A stretch of DNA of 64,000 nucleotides from NCBI GenBank assembly GCA_036494715.1, contig DASXNY010000089.1, positions 12,890 to 76,889 of the forward strand. The letters run 5' to 3'. Position numbers and translations under genes: made by a program. The notes beneath the pieces were generated by a model. The model did not search any database. It saw only the letters and a list, made by a program, of their open reading frames with translations, and was not told the DNA's origin. Below, piece after piece: positions 48,758-58,468 of the stretch. Source of the stretch: JAICJR01 sp036494715 (lineage in GTDB: Bacteria; Actinomycetota; Thermoleophilia; Solirubrobacterales; Thermoleophilaceae). How positions within the stretch are numbered: the first letter of the stretch is position 1; the number at the start of each line of letters is the position of its first letter.

Positions 48758-49783
48758 ATGATGATCGTTATGAAAGAGGGCGCGACGACCGAAGAGGTGG
48801 CGGCGGTCGTCCGGCGCGTCGAATCGGTGGGCGCCAAGGCGCACATCTCAGAGGGCGAGCTCGTGACGGTGATCGGCGCGATCGGCGACCGCGAGCACGT
48901 GGACAACCTCGGCCTCGAGGGCTTCCCCGGAGTGGACCACCTGGTCCCGATCCTCAAGCCCTACAAGCTCGCCTCCGCGCAATACAAGCGCGGCGAACGC
49001 ACGGTGGTGGAGGTGGACGGCCGCAAGATAGGCGGCAACTACTTCGCCACGATCGCTGGGCCGTGCACCGTCGAGTCGCGCGAGATCATGCTCGACACGG
49101 CGCGCGTGGTGCGCGACTCGGGTGCCCAGATGCTGCGCGGCGGCGCGTACAAGCCGCGCACCTCGCCGTACTCGTTCCAGGGACTCGGCGACGCCGGGCT
49201 GCCGCTGCTCGCCGAGGCCAAGGCCGAGACCGGCCTGCCGGTGGTCACCGAGCTGATGGACGTGCGGGACCTCGAGGCAGTGCTCCAGGTTGCGGACGTG
49301 ATCCAGGTGGGCGCGCGCAACATGCAGAACTACACGCTGCTCACGGAGCTCGGGCGCGCCGGGCGGCCGGTGCTGCTCAAGCGCGGCCTGTCCTCGACGA
49401 TCGAGGAACTGCTCATGTCCGCCGAGTACGTGCTGAAGGAGGGCAACCCCAACGTGATCCTCTGCGAGCGCGGGATCAGGACCTTCGAGCCGAGCTACCG
49501 CTTCACGCTCGACCTGATGGCGATCCCGGTGCTGCGCGAGCTGTCGCACCTGCCGGTGGTGGTCGACCCGAGCCACGCCACAGGGCGGCGCGACTGGGTG
49601 CTGCCGATGTCGCTGGCGGCGGCGGCGGCGGGCGCCGACGGGATCATCGTCGAGGTCCACCCCGAGCCCGAGCGGGCGATCTGCGACGGGCCGCAGCAGC
49701 TGCGGACCGAGGGCTTCGCCGACTACGTGCGCCAGCTCGAGGTGGCCGCGCAGCTCGCGGGCAAGGACTTTGCGCAGGTCTAG
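48758..49783 (+). CDS. aroF: DAHP synthase, type I-beta with N-terminal regulatory domain
   Basis: The enzyme joins phosphoenolpyruvate and erythrose 4-phosphate, the first step of the shikimate pathway. The 341-residue protein has an N-terminal ferredoxin-like domain (about 1-75, the feedback site in Thermotoga-type enzymes). The barrel follows, with AGPCTVESRE (metal Cys), GAYKPRTSPYSFQG, VLLKRGL and VVDPSHATGRRDWV. ATG 48758 follows AGAAAGG. It is preceded by a leader peptide and stem-loops. Confidence 0.94.
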   Translation: MMIVMKEGATTEEVAAVVRRVESVGAKAHISEGELVTVIGAIGDREHVDNLGLEGFPGVDHLVPILKPYKLASAQYKRGERTVVEVDGRKIGGNYFATIAGPCTVESREIMLDTARVVRDSGAQMLRGGAYKPRTSPYSFQGLGDAGLPLLAEAKAETGLPVVTELMDVRDLEAVLQVADVIQVGARNMQNYTLLTELGRAGRPVLLKRGLSSTIEELLMSAEYVLKEGNPNVILCERGIRTFEPSYRFTLDLMAIPVLRELSHLPVVVDPSHATGRRDWVLPMSLAAAAAGADGIIVEVHPEPERAICDGPQQLRTEGFADYVRQLEVAAQLAGKDFAQV

Positions 49784-49801
49784 CGCCGGCGTCGCTCGCG
49801 A

Positions 49802-51124
49802 GTGGTGAACCGCCCGGCGCCCGGCAGCACGAGCGCGCGCTTCGGGCCGTCCGGACGGCTGAGCGGCAGCGTCACCCCGCCGGCGGACAAGTCGATCTCG
49901 CACAGGGCGGCACTGTTCGGCGCGATGTCGGACGTGCCCGTGAGCGTCCGCAATTACCTGCGCGCCGCCGACACAGAGTCGACGCTCAGCGCGGTGCAGG
50001 CGCTCGGCGCCGGCGTCGATGACAGTGGGGACGAGCTGGTGATCCGCGGCGTCGGGCTGCACACGCCCGCCGAGGTGACCGGCGGCCGCCTCGACGTCGG
50101 CAACTCGGGCACGCTGCTGCGCCTGCTGCCCGGCTGGCTCGCGGGCCAGCCCGGTGGCGAGTGGACGCTCGACGGCGACGACTCCATCCGCCGGCGCCCG
50201 GTGGAGCGCGTGGCCGGGCCGCTGCGGCAGATGGGCGCCTCGATCGACACGCGCGAGGGTGGCATGCCGCCGCTGCTCGTGCGCGGCACCTCGCTGACCG
50301 GGATCGACTACGACCTGCCCGTCGCGAGCGCGCAGGTGAAGACGTGCGTGCTGATCGCCGGACTCCTGGCGGCCGGCTCGACCAGCGTCACCGAGTCGTC
50401 GCAGAGCCGCGACCACACCGAGCGGCTGCTCAGCCGCGCCCGCGTGCCGTTCACGCGCGAGGGGCTGACCGTGACGGTGAGCGCCGTGGACGAGCTCGAG
50501 CTCGACGACGTGGTGGTACCGGGCGACCCCTCGTCGGCCGCGTTCCTGGCTGTGGCGGCGTGCCTCGTGCCGAAGTCGCGCATCGTGATCGAGGGCACCT
50601 GCCTCAACTGGACGCGCACCGGCTTCTTCCGAATCGCTCAACGCATGGGCGCCGTGATCCTCGGCGACCTCGAGGAGCCGGGCGCCGGCGCGAGCGGTGA
50701 GGAGCCGATCGGCGAGCTAGACGTCGCGGCGTCTCCGCTCGTGGGCACCGAGGTGCTGCCGGAGGAGGTGCCGCTGGCGATCGACGAGCTGCCGCTCGTG
50801 GCGCTGCTCGGCTGCTTTGCCGAGGGCGACACCGTGGTGCGCGGCGCTGCCGAGCTGCGCATCAAGGAGACCGATCGCATCGAGGGCGTGGTGAACGGCC
50901 TGCGCGGGCTGGGCGCGCAGCTCGAAGCCACCGAGGACGGCTTCGTCGTCCACGGCGGCACCGGCATCGAGGGTGGGACGATCGACTCGCTGGGCGACCA
51001 CCGGCTGGCGATGCTCGGCGCGGTGGCGGGGCTCGCCTCGCGGAGCGGTGTGGAGGTGCTCGGTATGGACGCCGCGGCGGTGTCCTACCCCGGCTTCGAG
51101 GCGGACCTCAGGAGGCTGATCTAG
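49802..51124 (+). CDS. aroA: EPSP synthase AroA
   Basis: AroA makes 5-enolpyruvylshikimate 3-phosphate. The 440-residue protein has PPADKSISHRAALFGA (K30, S31, R35), LDVGNSGTLLRLLPG, the S3P site SAQVKTCVLIAGL, VPGDPSSAAFL and ELRIKETDRIEGV. GTG 49802 is 18 bp after aroF, so both are likely on one transcript. The 3' end overlaps the convergent diguanylate cyclase gene by 4 bp. Confidence 0.95.
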   Translation: MVNRPAPGSTSARFGPSGRLSGSVTPPADKSISHRAALFGAMSDVPVSVRNYLRAADTESTLSAVQALGAGVDDSGDELVIRGVGLHTPAEVTGGRLDVGNSGTLLRLLPGWLAGQPGGEWTLDGDDSIRRRPVERVAGPLRQMGASIDTREGGMPPLLVRGTSLTGIDYDLPVASAQVKTCVLIAGLLAAGSTSVTESSQSRDHTERLLSRARVPFTREGLTVTVSAVDELELDDVVVPGDPSSAAFLAVAACLVPKSRIVIEGTCLNWTRTGFFRIAQRMGAVILGDLEEPGAGASGEEPIGELDVAASPLVGTEVLPEEVPLAIDELPLVALLGCFAEGDTVVRGAAELRIKETDRIEGVVNGLRGLGAQLEATEDGFVVHGGTGIEGGTIDSLGDHRLAMLGAVAGLASRSGVEVLGMDAAAVSYPGFEADLRRLI

Positions 51125-52296
51125 CGCCGGCCCTGGGCGCGCATGCGCGCCAGGATGTGCAGGGCGCGCGCGGCGGTCTCGTCCATCTGCGACAGCAGGT
51201 GGGCGGCGAAGTTGGGCAGGGCGCGGCCGTAGCGGCTGCGGAGCTCGTCGCGGACGCGCGTGTTGGCGTGCAGCTGATCCTCCACGGAAGAGATGAGGGC
51301 GTCGAACTCGCCGTCGGCGGCGCCGTCGGCGTCGGCTAGTGAACGCTCGCCCTCCGGGTCGCGTGCGGCCGCGCTCGCCGGCCGGCTCGCCTTCGAGCGG
51401 TACATCGCGGCGTCCGCCTCGCGCACGATCGCGTCGGCCTCGGCCTGGCGGCGCGACTCGACAAGGGCGATGCCCACGCTCGTGCTCGCGATCAGCGCGC
51501 CCTCGCCGACCTTCACAGGGGTCTGGGCGATCAGGCCTGGGATCTGGTGGGCGAGGTCGTGCGCCTGCTCGCTGGAGAGGCCGCGCAGCAGGACCACGAA
51601 CTCGTCGCCGCCGAGGCGGGCGACCACGTCGGTCTGGCGCACGCGTCCCAGCAGGACGGCCGCGACGTGCCGGAGCAGCTCGTCTCCGGCCTCGTGGCCG
51701 AGCGAGTCGTTGACCTCCTTCAGGCGGTCGACATCGAGCAGCAGCACGGCGCCGGGGTCGCCGTGGCGCTCGTTCCAGGCGAGGTAGGCGTCGAGCTCGC
51801 GGAAGAAGCGGCGCCGGTTGTAGAGGCCGGTGAGCGAATCGTGGTCGGCCAGGTAGAGCAGGCGCTCCTCGGCGCGCTTCTGTGGCGTGATGTCGAGCAT
51901 CAGGCCCTGGAGCATGCGGCCGCCGTTCTCGTCGTGGAGGACGACGGCGTCGTCGCGCACCCACACCTCGTTGCCCTGGTGGTCGAGCAGGCGGTACTCA
52001 CACGAGAAGGGCACGCCGTCGCTCAGCGTTCGGCCTTCGGCGGCCAGCACGGCCTCGCGGTCGTCGGGGTGGATCAGGCGGAACCAGAGCCCTGGATCCG
52101 AGCACCACTCGTCGACGCCGAAGCCGAGCAGCTCCTCGATCTGCGGGCTGACGAACTGCCAGGCGCAGTCGGAGCCGAATTCCGCCGTGTAGCTCACCGC
52201 GGGGATCCGCTCGACCAGCTCGCGGTAATCGGTGTCATCCGCGGCGGCAGGCAGGTGCTCGCCTTCTCTGGGCGTTGGTTGCAGGGGAAGTCGCAT
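51121..52296 (-). CDS. PAS-GGDEF diguanylate cyclase
   Basis: The 391-residue protein has a PAS domain with PAC (about 25-150; WQFVSPQIEELLGFGVDEW), then a GGDEF domain (about 155-310) with DHDSLTGLYNRRRFF, LLLDVDRLKEVNDSLGH and the intact active loop RLGGDEFVVLL. It should make cyclic di-GMP. An RxxD inhibitory site appears absent before the loop (VRQTDVVARLGGDEF). The last 80 residues are helical and of unknown role. No membrane segment. Confidence 0.93.
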   Translation of the reverse strand: MRLPLQPTPREGEHLPAAADDTDYRELVERIPAVSYTAEFGSDCAWQFVSPQIEELLGFGVDEWCSDPGLWFRLIHPDDREAVLAAEGRTLSDGVPFSCEYRLLDHQGNEVWVRDDAVVLHDENGGRMLQGLMLDITPQKRAEERLLYLADHDSLTGLYNRRRFFRELDAYLAWNERHGDPGAVLLLDVDRLKEVNDSLGHEAGDELLRHVAAVLLGRVRQTDVVARLGGDEFVVLLRGLSSEQAHDLAHQIPGLIAQTPVKVGEGALIASTSVGIALVESRRQAEADAIVREADAAMYRSKASRPASAAARDPEGERSLADADGAADGEFDALISSVEDQLHANTRVRDELRSRYGRALPNFAAHLLSQMDETAARALHILARMRAQGRR

Positions 52297-52353
52297 GGCG
52301 CTTCCGACCTAATCGGTGAAAATGGCCCAAAGCCTGAGCCCGAACGCGCCAAC

Positions 52354-55119
52354 TTATGTGAGAGCGCTGAGCTTTGGCCGTGAGCTGATGGCCGCTGCGA
52401 GCTCCTCGCGCGACGAGATACCGAGCTTCCGATAGACGTTGCGCAGGTGGTATTCGATGGTCTTGGGGCTGAGGAAGAGCGCCGCCGCGGTCTGGCGCGT
52501 GGTGCGTCCCTCCGACAGCAGAACCGCGATCTGGAGCTCCTGCGGCGTCAGGTCGTCGAGCGTGCTCGGGTCGCGGCGGCGGGCGGTTTCGCCGGTGGCG
52601 GCGAGCTCGGCGCCGGCCAGCTCGGTCCATGATGTGGGGCCGAGGCTGTCGAACAGCTCGATCGCGGCGCGCAGCTCCTCGCGGGCGCGTACGCGCTTGC
52701 GCGCGCGCCGCAGGCGCGCCCCGTAAGCGAGCCGCGTACGCGCCGCCTCGAACACGTCGGGGGTGCGCTCGTGCAGCGCCAGCGCCTCGCCGAAGCGCTC
52801 GTCGAGCTCGGCGTCCGCGCCGACGAGCCCGAGACAACGCGCCGCCCGGGCCAGCGCCCACGGCTGTCCCTTGGCCTCGACCGCGGCGGCGAACGGTCCC
52901 ACCAGAGCCGCCGCGTCGTCCTGCCGCCCGACGCGCAGGTAGGCGTCCACGAGCTCGGGCACGGGAGAGAGGTCGACGTCGACGATCCGCAGCTGCTCGA
53001 GCAGCCGCCGCTGCTCCTCGAAGTGGCCGATCGCCGCGTCCGGCCGGCCGAGCCCGAGCTCGAGCTCGCCGAGCGCGATCACCGTCCACACCTCGTAGAG
53101 CGCCACGCCCAGCTCCGTGCAGAGCATGCGCGACTCGGCGGCGTGTGCGCGACAGCGCTCCTCGGCGCCCTGCCTTGCCTCGAGCCAGGCGAGCCCGGCC
53201 AGCGCCGCGGCAAGCTCCGTGCGCTGCCCGCTCTCGCGGGCGAGCTGGATCGACTCGTCATAACTGGCCTGCGCGCCCGGCCAGGAGTCGCTCATCGCCT
53301 GCACCCTGCCGATGTAGTGGAGCAGCCCCGGGAGCACCCCGGCCGCCGAGCGCTCGCGGGCGTAGTCGAGCGTGCGCTCCACCCGGGCGCCGCCCGACTC
53401 GCCCTCGCGCAGCCAGAGTGGCCCCAGCGCGGCCCAGGCGAGCAGGCGCGGATCCTCGCGCAGCTCCTCCGAGGCATCCAGGACCTCGGCCGCCTGACGG
53501 AGCGCCTGAGCGCCGGCCTCGCCGTCGCCGGCCACCACCTGAGCGGTGCCCATCGCGGTAGACGCGAAAAAGCGCGCGCGGCCGCGGTCGCCGCGTGGCA
53601 CAAGCGCCTCGGCGCGCCGGGCCGTGCGCAGCATCGCTTCAGCGGCGCCCGAGTAGAAGCAGACGTGCGCGGCCTCCGCGAGCACCATCGTGGCGAACTC
53701 GGGGTCGCGCCGCGCCGCCCGCTCGGCGGCCGCGATGAGGACGGTGTGGCCCTCCATCACCTCGCCCCTCCGTGAGATGAGGTAGCCGCGCAGGTATTCG
53801 AGCCGGTATGCGAGCGGATCGTCGGGTTGCGCCGCCAGCGCCTCGTCCACGCACGCCATCGCGCGGTCGCCGAGGCCGGCGTTGAGCGCGGCGTCGGCGG
53901 CCGCGTAGAGCAACGCCGGACGCCTACCCGGTTCATCGGCGAGCCGGGCTGACCGCTCGAACGCCGCCGCTGACACGCCGTACGCGCTGCGCTCGCGTGC
54001 CCTGATCCCGGCCAGCTCGAGCGCCGACGACGCCGCGGCGTCCGGCCCCAGCGCCGCCGCGGCGAGGTGCCAGGCGCGGCGGTCGAGCTCCTGGTCGGGC
54101 AGCGCGCCGGCGAGCGCACGGTGGGCGGCGCGGCGCTCCCGCGCCTCGGCCTCGCCGTAGATTGCCGAGCGCACCAGCGGATGGCGGAACTCGAGCAGCC
54201 CGGCGCCGACGCTGACGAGCCCGGCGTCCTCCGCCGCGGCCAGCGAGTCCACAGACAGGTCGAGCGCCGCGGCGGCGCGACCGAGCGTGGCGAGGTCGTG
54301 GCGGTCGTCGCTCGCGGCCGCGAGCACGAGCAGCCGGCGCGTCTCCTCGGGCAGCGAGCTCGAGCGCCGCAGGAACGCGTGGGCGATGCTGGCCGACAGC
54401 GGCAGCGGCCCCTCCGGCGGCGCCTCGCCGAGCAGCGAGCTGTCGGCGGCCAGCTCGAGCAGCGCGAGCGGGTTGCCGCCCGTCTCCTCGTAGAGGCGCG
54501 CGGCGGCCTCGGGCGGCAGCGCTTCCGCCGATGCCTGGGCCGCCAGCTCGCCGGCGGCCTCGCGGTCGAGGCCGCCCAGCTCGAGCCGCGGCAGGTCGGA
54601 GCCGTCGAGCAGGGCGGACGGCTCGCCGGAACGCGCTGCGATCAGCACGGCGATCGGGTCGGCCAGGAGCCGCCGGAAGGCGAACAGCAGCGCGCCCGCG
54701 CTCGAGGCGTCGAGCGACTGGGCGTCGTCGATCAGGAGGAGCAGCGGCCTGTGCTCGGCGTACGCGGCCAGCAGGCTCAGCGTGGCCGCGCCGACCGCGA
54801 AGCGGTCGCCCGCCCGCCCGGGCCGTAGCGCCAGCGCGCCGCCCAGCGCCTCCGCCTGCGGCGCCGGGATTTGCTCGACCGCGCCGAGCGCCGGCCGCAG
54901 CAGCTCGTGCAGCCCCGCGAACGGCACCTCGGCCTCCGACTCGACACCCCGGGCGCGCAGCACGCGCATGCCGTCTGCGCGCCCGCCCGCGTACTCGAGC
55001 AGTGCGGTCTTGCCGATGCCCGGCTCGCCCACGAGGGCGAGCACGCCGCTGCGGCCGAGGCGGCTGTCGGCGAGCAGGCGGTCGAGGGTCTGGCGCTCGG
55101 ATGAACGGCCCAGCAGCAC
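52354..55119 (-). CDS. Large ATP-binding LuxR-family (LAL/MalT-like) regulator
   Basis: The 921-residue protein has an N-terminal AAA/NACHT-type ATPase with Walker A GEPGIGKT (31-38) and Walker B LLLLIDDAQSLD. A long TPR-like helical middle follows, then a C-terminal LuxR HTH (about 855-910; LTPQELQIAVLLSEGRTTRQTAA, LSPKTIEYHLRNVYRKLG). LAL proteins activate nearby genes, often biosynthetic clusters. GTG 55119 is divergent from the methyltransferase/hydrolase-glycosyltransferase pair, its probable target. The upstream gap holds an inverted repeat. Confidence 0.92.
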   Translation of the reverse strand: MLLGRSSERQTLDRLLADSRLGRSGVLALVGEPGIGKTALLEYAGGRADGMRVLRARGVESEAEVPFAGLHELLRPALGAVEQIPAPQAEALGGALALRPGRAGDRFAVGAATLSLLAAYAEHRPLLLLIDDAQSLDASSAGALLFAFRRLLADPIAVLIAARSGEPSALLDGSDLPRLELGGLDREAAGELAAQASAEALPPEAAARLYEETGGNPLALLELAADSSLLGEAPPEGPLPLSASIAHAFLRRSSSLPEETRRLLVLAAASDDRHDLATLGRAAAALDLSVDSLAAAEDAGLVSVGAGLLEFRHPLVRSAIYGEAEARERRAAHRALAGALPDQELDRRAWHLAAAALGPDAAASSALELAGIRARERSAYGVSAAAFERSARLADEPGRRPALLYAAADAALNAGLGDRAMACVDEALAAQPDDPLAYRLEYLRGYLISRRGEVMEGHTVLIAAAERAARRDPEFATMVLAEAAHVCFYSGAAEAMLRTARRAEALVPRGDRGRARFFASTAMGTAQVVAGDGEAGAQALRQAAEVLDASEELREDPRLLAWAALGPLWLREGESGGARVERTLDYARERSAAGVLPGLLHYIGRVQAMSDSWPGAQASYDESIQLARESGQRTELAAALAGLAWLEARQGAEERCRAHAAESRMLCTELGVALYEVWTVIALGELELGLGRPDAAIGHFEEQRRLLEQLRIVDVDLSPVPELVDAYLRVGRQDDAAALVGPFAAAVEAKGQPWALARAARCLGLVGADAELDERFGEALALHERTPDVFEAARTRLAYGARLRRARKRVRAREELRAAIELFDSLGPTSWTELAGAELAATGETARRRDPSTLDDLTPQELQIAVLLSEGRTTRQTAAALFLSPKTIEYHLRNVYRKLGISSREELAAAISSRPKLSALT

Positions 55120-55181
55120 ACCCCGATCCTAAGCGCGGGAGCGCCGCGAAAGACTAGGTGGGCCCCCTGATGCGAAGGCCG

Positions 55182-55205
55182 GCGGCCGGTCGTACGGTCG
55201 GCCGC
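55182..55205. promoter_or_regulatory. Inverted repeat GCGGCCG-N10-CGGCCGC, candidate LAL operator
   Basis: The two 7-bp arms (55182-55188, 55199-55205) flank GTCGTACGGT in the 110-bp divergent gap, 24 bp before the methyltransferase ATG. Position suits a regulator site for both directions. Confidence 0.45.
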
Positions 55206-55229
55206 ACCAATCGATCAGGAGGTAGACAC

Positions 55230-56309
55230 ATGGCAACGATCGAGCAGCCTCGCCAGGTCGACGAGGACAAGCTGATGCAGTTCGTGTTCCGCGCCGTGGA
55301 CGAGGTGGGGGCGACGCTCAACGCGGCGCTCGTCGTGATGGGCGACAAACTGGGCCTGTACCGGGCGCTGGCGGACGGTACGCCACTGACCCCTGCCGAG
55401 CTGGCCGCGCGCTCCGGTATCGCCGAGCGCTACGCCCGCGAGTGGCTCAACCAGCAGGCCGCCGGCGGCTACGTGGAGTACGACCCGGACAGCGGCCGCT
55501 ACACGCTGCCGCCGGAGCAGGCGACCGCCCTCACCGACGAGAGCAGTCCCGCCTACCTGCCGGGCTTCTTCGAGATCGCCGTCGGCTCGGTGCTCGACTC
55601 CCCGAAGATCACCGCGGTGGCGAAGAGCGGCGCCGGCTACGGCTGGGGCGAGCACAACCACGACGTGCACGAGGGCTGCGAGCGCTTCTTCCGGCCCGGC
55701 TACAACGCCAATCTGATCACCTCTTGGCTCCCCGCACTCGAGGGCGTTGTGGAGAAGCTCGAGCGCGGCGCGAAGATCGCCGACCTCGGCTGTGGGCACG
55801 GCGCGTCGACGATCCTGATGGCGCAGGCGTTCCCCAACTCGACGTTCGTGGGCTCCGACTACCACGGCGGCTCCATCTCGACCGCACGGGCGCGGGCCGA
55901 GGAGGCCGGCGTGGCCGACCGGACTCAGTTCGTCACCGCCGGCGCGGCCGATCATCCCGGCGTCGACTACGACCTCGTCTGCATGTTCGACTGCCTACAC
56001 GACATGGGCGATCCGGTGGGCGCCGCCCGCCGCGTCCATGATCTGCTGGCCACGGATGGCACGTGGCTGATCGTGGAGCCGGCCGCCGGCGATCGCGTCG
56101 AGGACAACCTCAACCCGGTCGGGCGCGCGTACTACGGATTCTCGACGCTGCTGTGCACGCCCGCCTCGCTCTCTCAGGAGGTCGGGCTCGCGCTCGGCGC
56201 CCAGGCCGGCGAGGCGCGCATCCGGGACGTGGTCGAGTCCGGCGGCTTGACACGCTTCCGGCGAGCGGCCGAGACTCCGTTCAACATGGTGTTTGAAGCG
56301 AGGCCGTGA
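55230..56309 (+). CDS. SAM-dependent methyltransferase with N-terminal winged helix
   Basis: The 359-residue protein has an N-terminal winged-helix dimer domain (about 15-110; MGDKLGLYRALADGTPLTPAELAARSG) and a class I methyltransferase domain with DLGCGHGAS (185-193) and a GSDYHGGSI acidic loop. This layout (like Rv2258c of Mycobacterium) is sometimes labelled a regulator but is an enzyme of unknown substrate. AGGAGG lies 8 bp before ATG 55230. Coupled to the next gene by a 4-bp overlap. Confidence 0.88.
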   Translation: MATIEQPRQVDEDKLMQFVFRAVDEVGATLNAALVVMGDKLGLYRALADGTPLTPAELAARSGIAERYAREWLNQQAAGGYVEYDPDSGRYTLPPEQATALTDESSPAYLPGFFEIAVGSVLDSPKITAVAKSGAGYGWGEHNHDVHEGCERFFRPGYNANLITSWLPALEGVVEKLERGAKIADLGCGHGASTILMAQAFPNSTFVGSDYHGGSISTARARAEEAGVADRTQFVTAGAADHPGVDYDLVCMFDCLHDMGDPVGAARRVHDLLATDGTWLIVEPAAGDRVEDNLNPVGRAYYGFSTLLCTPASLSQEVGLALGAQAGEARIRDVVESGGLTRFRRAAETPFNMVFEARP

Positions 56310-58468
56310 TCGCAGCGATCGGTCAGGTGGGCCGGAGCGAGACCGGCACGCCCGCTCGCACGCCCGACCAGCAGGGCGTGGTCGAGCGGGACGGCGTGCG
56401 GGTGCACTGGGATTCGTACGGGAGCTCCAGCCCGACGCTCCTGCTCCTGCCCCCCTGGTCGATCGTGCACTCCCAGTGCTGGAAGTTGCAGGTGCCGTAC
56501 CTGGCCCGGCACTTCCGCGTGATCACTTTCGACCCCCGCGGCAACGGGCGGTCCGACCGGCCGCCCGACGCCGCTGCCTACATGGATCCTGAGTTCGTCG
56601 GCGACGCCACCGCGGTGCTCGACGCCACGGGCACTGACAGCGCCTTCCTCGTCGGCCTGTCGGCGGGCGGGCGCTACGCCCTCGGCGTGGCGGCCCGGAA
56701 CCCCGAGCGAGTGCGCGGCATCGTGAGCATCGGCGGGCGGCTGCAGTTCGACGACCCGCCGAGCCTCTACAGCGACCCCGGGCGCTTCGTCGCGGAACGC
56801 GACTCATACGAGGGCTTCGACAAGGTCAACCTGCACTACTGGCAGCGTGACTGGCCCGGCTTCGTCAAGTTCTGGTTCGAGCAGATGTTCTGCGAGCCCC
56901 ATTCGACGAAGCAGCGCGACGACGCCACGGCGTGGGGGCTCGACACCGACGCCGACACGCTCATTCAGACGGTCCCGGCGGTGGTCGGGGCGGACGAGGC
57001 GAACACCCGCAGGCTCTGCGACGCGGTGCGCGGCAAGCCGCTGCTCGTGATCCATGGCAGCGAGGACCGGCTCGTACCGTTCGAATGGGGCCGCAAGGTG
57101 GCGGAGCTCGCGGGCGGCGAGCTCGTGGCCTTCGAGGGCTCAGGACACGGGCCGCACGCACGCGAGCCCGTGCGCGTGAACCTGCTGATCCGCGACTTCG
57201 TGGACCGCCATTCGGGCGCGCGCCGCCGCGCCGGGTCGTGGAAGCGGGTGCGCGAGCGCCCGCGGCGCGCGCTGTTCGTGTCGTCCCCGATCGGGCTCGG
57301 CCACGCGTGGCGCGACGTCGCGATCGCGGACGAGCTGCGGCGCCAGCTGCCCGGCATCGAGGTGGAGTGGCTCGCCCAGCAGCCCGTGACGACGGTGCTC
57401 GAGGCGCGCGGGGAGCAGATCCATCCGGCCAGCGCCGAGCTGGCCGCGGAGTCCGATCACGTCGACCGCGAGGCCGGCGAGCACGACCTGCACGCCTTCC
57501 AGATGCTGCGGCGCATGGACGAGATCCTGTGCGCGAACTTCATGGTCTTCCACGACCTCGTGCGGGACGAGCAGTTCGACGTGTGGGTCGGCGACGAGGC
57601 CTGGGAGGTCGACCACTTCCTGCACGAGAACCCGGAGCTGAAGAGCGCGCCGTACGTCTGGCTGACCGACTTCGTGGGCTACCTGCCGATGCCCGACGGT
57701 GGCGAGCGCGAGGCCTTCCTGACGGCGGACTACAACGCCGAGATGATGGAGCACGTCGAGCGCCTGCCGCGCGTGCGCGACCGCGCGATCTATGTCGGCG
57801 AGCCGGACGACCTCGTGCCGGAGCGCTTCGGGCCAGGCCTGCCGGCGATCCGCGACTGGACCGAGCGCCACTACAGCATGTCCGGCTACGTCCCCGGCTT
57901 CGACCCCGCCGCACTGCCGCCGCGCGAGGTGCTGCGCGCCCAGCTCGGCTACGCGCCGGACGAGCGCTTGTGCGTGGTGTCCGTGGGCGGCTCGGGCGTC
58001 GGTGAGCCGCTGCTGCGCCGCGTGGTGGAGGCGCTCCCGCTCGCGCGCGAGCGCGTGCCCGGCCTGCGCATGCTGGCCGTCACCGGGCCGCGCATCGATC
58101 CCTCGTCGCTACCGGCGATGGACGGGCTCGAGGTGCGCGGCTACGTGCACGAGCTCTACCGCCAGCTCGCCGCCTGCGACGTCGCCGTGGTGCAGCAGGG
58201 CCTGACGACGACGATGGAGCTCGTCCTCGCCGGGCGGCCGTTCCTATCGCTGCCGCTCGCGCATCACTTCGAGCAGCGCTACCACGTACGCCACCGGCTC
58301 GACCGTCACGGCGCGACCGACTGGCTCGACTGGGACGACGCGACTCCCGAGGCGATCGCGTCCGCTATCGGCCGGCTCGCTGGGACCTCGCCCGATTACG
58401 CGCCCGTGGCGGCCGACGGCGCTGCGCGGGCCGCGTCGATGATTGCTGAGCTGATCGACGGCCGTTAG
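56306..58468 (+). CDS. Fusion of alpha/beta-hydrolase and GT-B glycosyltransferase
   Basis: The 720-residue protein joins two enzymes. Residues about 25-300 are an alpha/beta hydrolase: oxyanion region LLPPWSIV, nucleophile S119 in VGLSAGGRYAL, acid D254 in HGSEDRLVP and H281 in EGSGHGPHAREP. Residues about 320-720 resemble MGT/MurG-like glycosyltransferases: FVSSPIGLGHAWRDVAIADELRRQ, then VVSVGGSGVGEPLLRRV and VVQQGLTTTMELVLAGRPFLSLPL. Together with the methyltransferase it suggests tailoring of a glycosylated small molecule or lipid. Both halves look intact. The 3' end overlaps the helicase gene by 104 bp. Confidence 0.85.
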   Translation: MIAAIGQVGRSETGTPARTPDQQGVVERDGVRVHWDSYGSSSPTLLLLPPWSIVHSQCWKLQVPYLARHFRVITFDPRGNGRSDRPPDAAAYMDPEFVGDATAVLDATGTDSAFLVGLSAGGRYALGVAARNPERVRGIVSIGGRLQFDDPPSLYSDPGRFVAERDSYEGFDKVNLHYWQRDWPGFVKFWFEQMFCEPHSTKQRDDATAWGLDTDADTLIQTVPAVVGADEANTRRLCDAVRGKPLLVIHGSEDRLVPFEWGRKVAELAGGELVAFEGSGHGPHAREPVRVNLLIRDFVDRHSGARRRAGSWKRVRERPRRALFVSSPIGLGHAWRDVAIADELRRQLPGIEVEWLAQQPVTTVLEARGEQIHPASAELAAESDHVDREAGEHDLHAFQMLRRMDEILCANFMVFHDLVRDEQFDVWVGDEAWEVDHFLHENPELKSAPYVWLTDFVGYLPMPDGGEREAFLTADYNAEMMEHVERLPRVRDRAIYVGEPDDLVPERFGPGLPAIRDWTERHYSMSGYVPGFDPAALPPREVLRAQLGYAPDERLCVVSVGGSGVGEPLLRRVVEALPLARERVPGLRMLAVTGPRIDPSSLPAMDGLEVRGYVHELYRQLAACDVAVVQQGLTTTMELVLAGRPFLSLPLAHHFEQRYHVRHRLDRHGATDWLDWDDATPEAIASAIGRLAGTSPDYAPVAADGAARAASMIAELIDGR

